From Otis tarda (Eukaryota; Chordata; Aves; Otidiformes; Otididae): 64,000 nt of DNA. Position 1 is the first letter of the stretch. Each line of letters starts with the position of its first letter. The stretch covers positions 1,612,001 through 1,676,000 of the forward strand of contig CM048572.1 in NCBI GenBank assembly GCA_026413225.1. The letters are read 5' to 3'. Under the pieces are notes generated by a model. That model ran no database searches. It worked only from the letters and a program-made list of their open reading frames with translations, and was not told the origin of the DNA. The position numbers were made by a program, and so were the translations under genes. This document shows, one piece after another, positions 61,654 through 64,000 of this stretch.

Positions 61654-61684
61654 CGGCCGCCCCGCCCGCCTCGCCACCGCCCAC

Positions 61685-61692
61685 TCGCGAGA
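61685..61692. promoter_or_regulatory. TCGCGAGA promoter element
   Basis: The octamer TCGCGAGA, a known element of housekeeping CpG-island promoters, about 110 bp upstream of the predicted start. A CRE-like TGATGACATC follows at 61696 and a TGACGTGC at 61741. Confidence 0.6.
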
Positions 61693-61769
61693 GTGTGATG
61701 ACATCCGCGCAGCGTCCCCCTTCCCCTCCCGGCTGCGCTGTGACGTGCACAGCGGGCCCCGCCCCCCGC

Positions 61770-61776
61770 TATAAAA
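61770..61776 (+). promoter_or_regulatory. SRSF6: SRSF6 TATA box
   Basis: TATAAAA inside GC-rich sequence, about 204 bp before the ATG. Transcription would start about 25-30 bp downstream, near 61800. A good TATA box within a CpG island is not the commonest arrangement for a housekeeping gene. Confidence 0.75.
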
Positions 61777-61799
61777 GTGGCGGCGGGCGGCGGGCGCCA

Positions 61800-64000
<2,201 letters not shown>

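Overview
The window is vertebrate nuclear DNA and almost certainly from a bird. It carries eight CR1-clade LINE fragments, seven of them with the familiar avian CR1 3' end. It also has a betaretrovirus-like LTR element of the type common in bird genomes, GC-rich intergenic sequence, several minisatellites, and compact spliced exons of a gene I recognise as SRSF6. I cannot tell the species. In vertebrates SRSF6 lies next to PTPRT, with the two genes diverging, so the long gene-free stretch on the left is probably the PTPRT-SRSF6 intergenic interval. That placement comes from general knowledge; no PTPRT exon was seen here.

Layout. 1-3.5 kb: featureless, moderately GC-rich. 3.5-5.05 kb: a strong CpG island with a good minus-strand splice donor, probably the promoter and first exon of an unidentified minus-strand transcript. 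5.05-5.76 kb: a TGGATGCA-type minisatellite. 5.8-54.2 kb: gene-poor DNA with CR1 fragments at 15.3-16.6 (partial ORF2), 19.3-20.2 (ancient), 27.6, 29.0, 33.7-34.5, 35.6-35.9, 39.7-40.1 and 44.3-44.5 kb, a 21-bp minisatellite at 31.1 kb, and a few AT-rich blocks that resemble conserved non-coding elements. 54.18-56.48 kb: a minus-strand, gene-less LTR retroelement with two LTRs, a primer-binding site, a polypurine tract and a ~49-bp tandem array between them. 56.5-61.2 kb: mostly unassigned, with two open minus-strand stretches of membrane-protein-like composition and one candidate plus-strand exon.

61.3-64.0 kb: the SRSF6 promoter (CpG island, TATA box, two palindromic NRF1-type sites, a TCGCGAGA element, a CRE-like site), then exons 1-3 encoding residues 1-128: all of RRM1, the glycine linker and the start of RRM2. 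The window stops inside the splice donor after exon 3, so the rest of RRM2 and the RS domain lie outside. Intron 2 holds a plausible premature-stop ('poison') exon, the autoregulatory device expected in an SR-protein gene.

Most long open frames here are by-products of GC-rich sequence or stop-free tandem repeats and are not annotated as genes. I found no credible tRNA, rRNA or CRISPR, and no novel multi-gene system. The most unusual items are the non-autonomous LTR element built around a tandem array, the unidentified CpG-island transcript start, and the SRSF6 poison-exon region.
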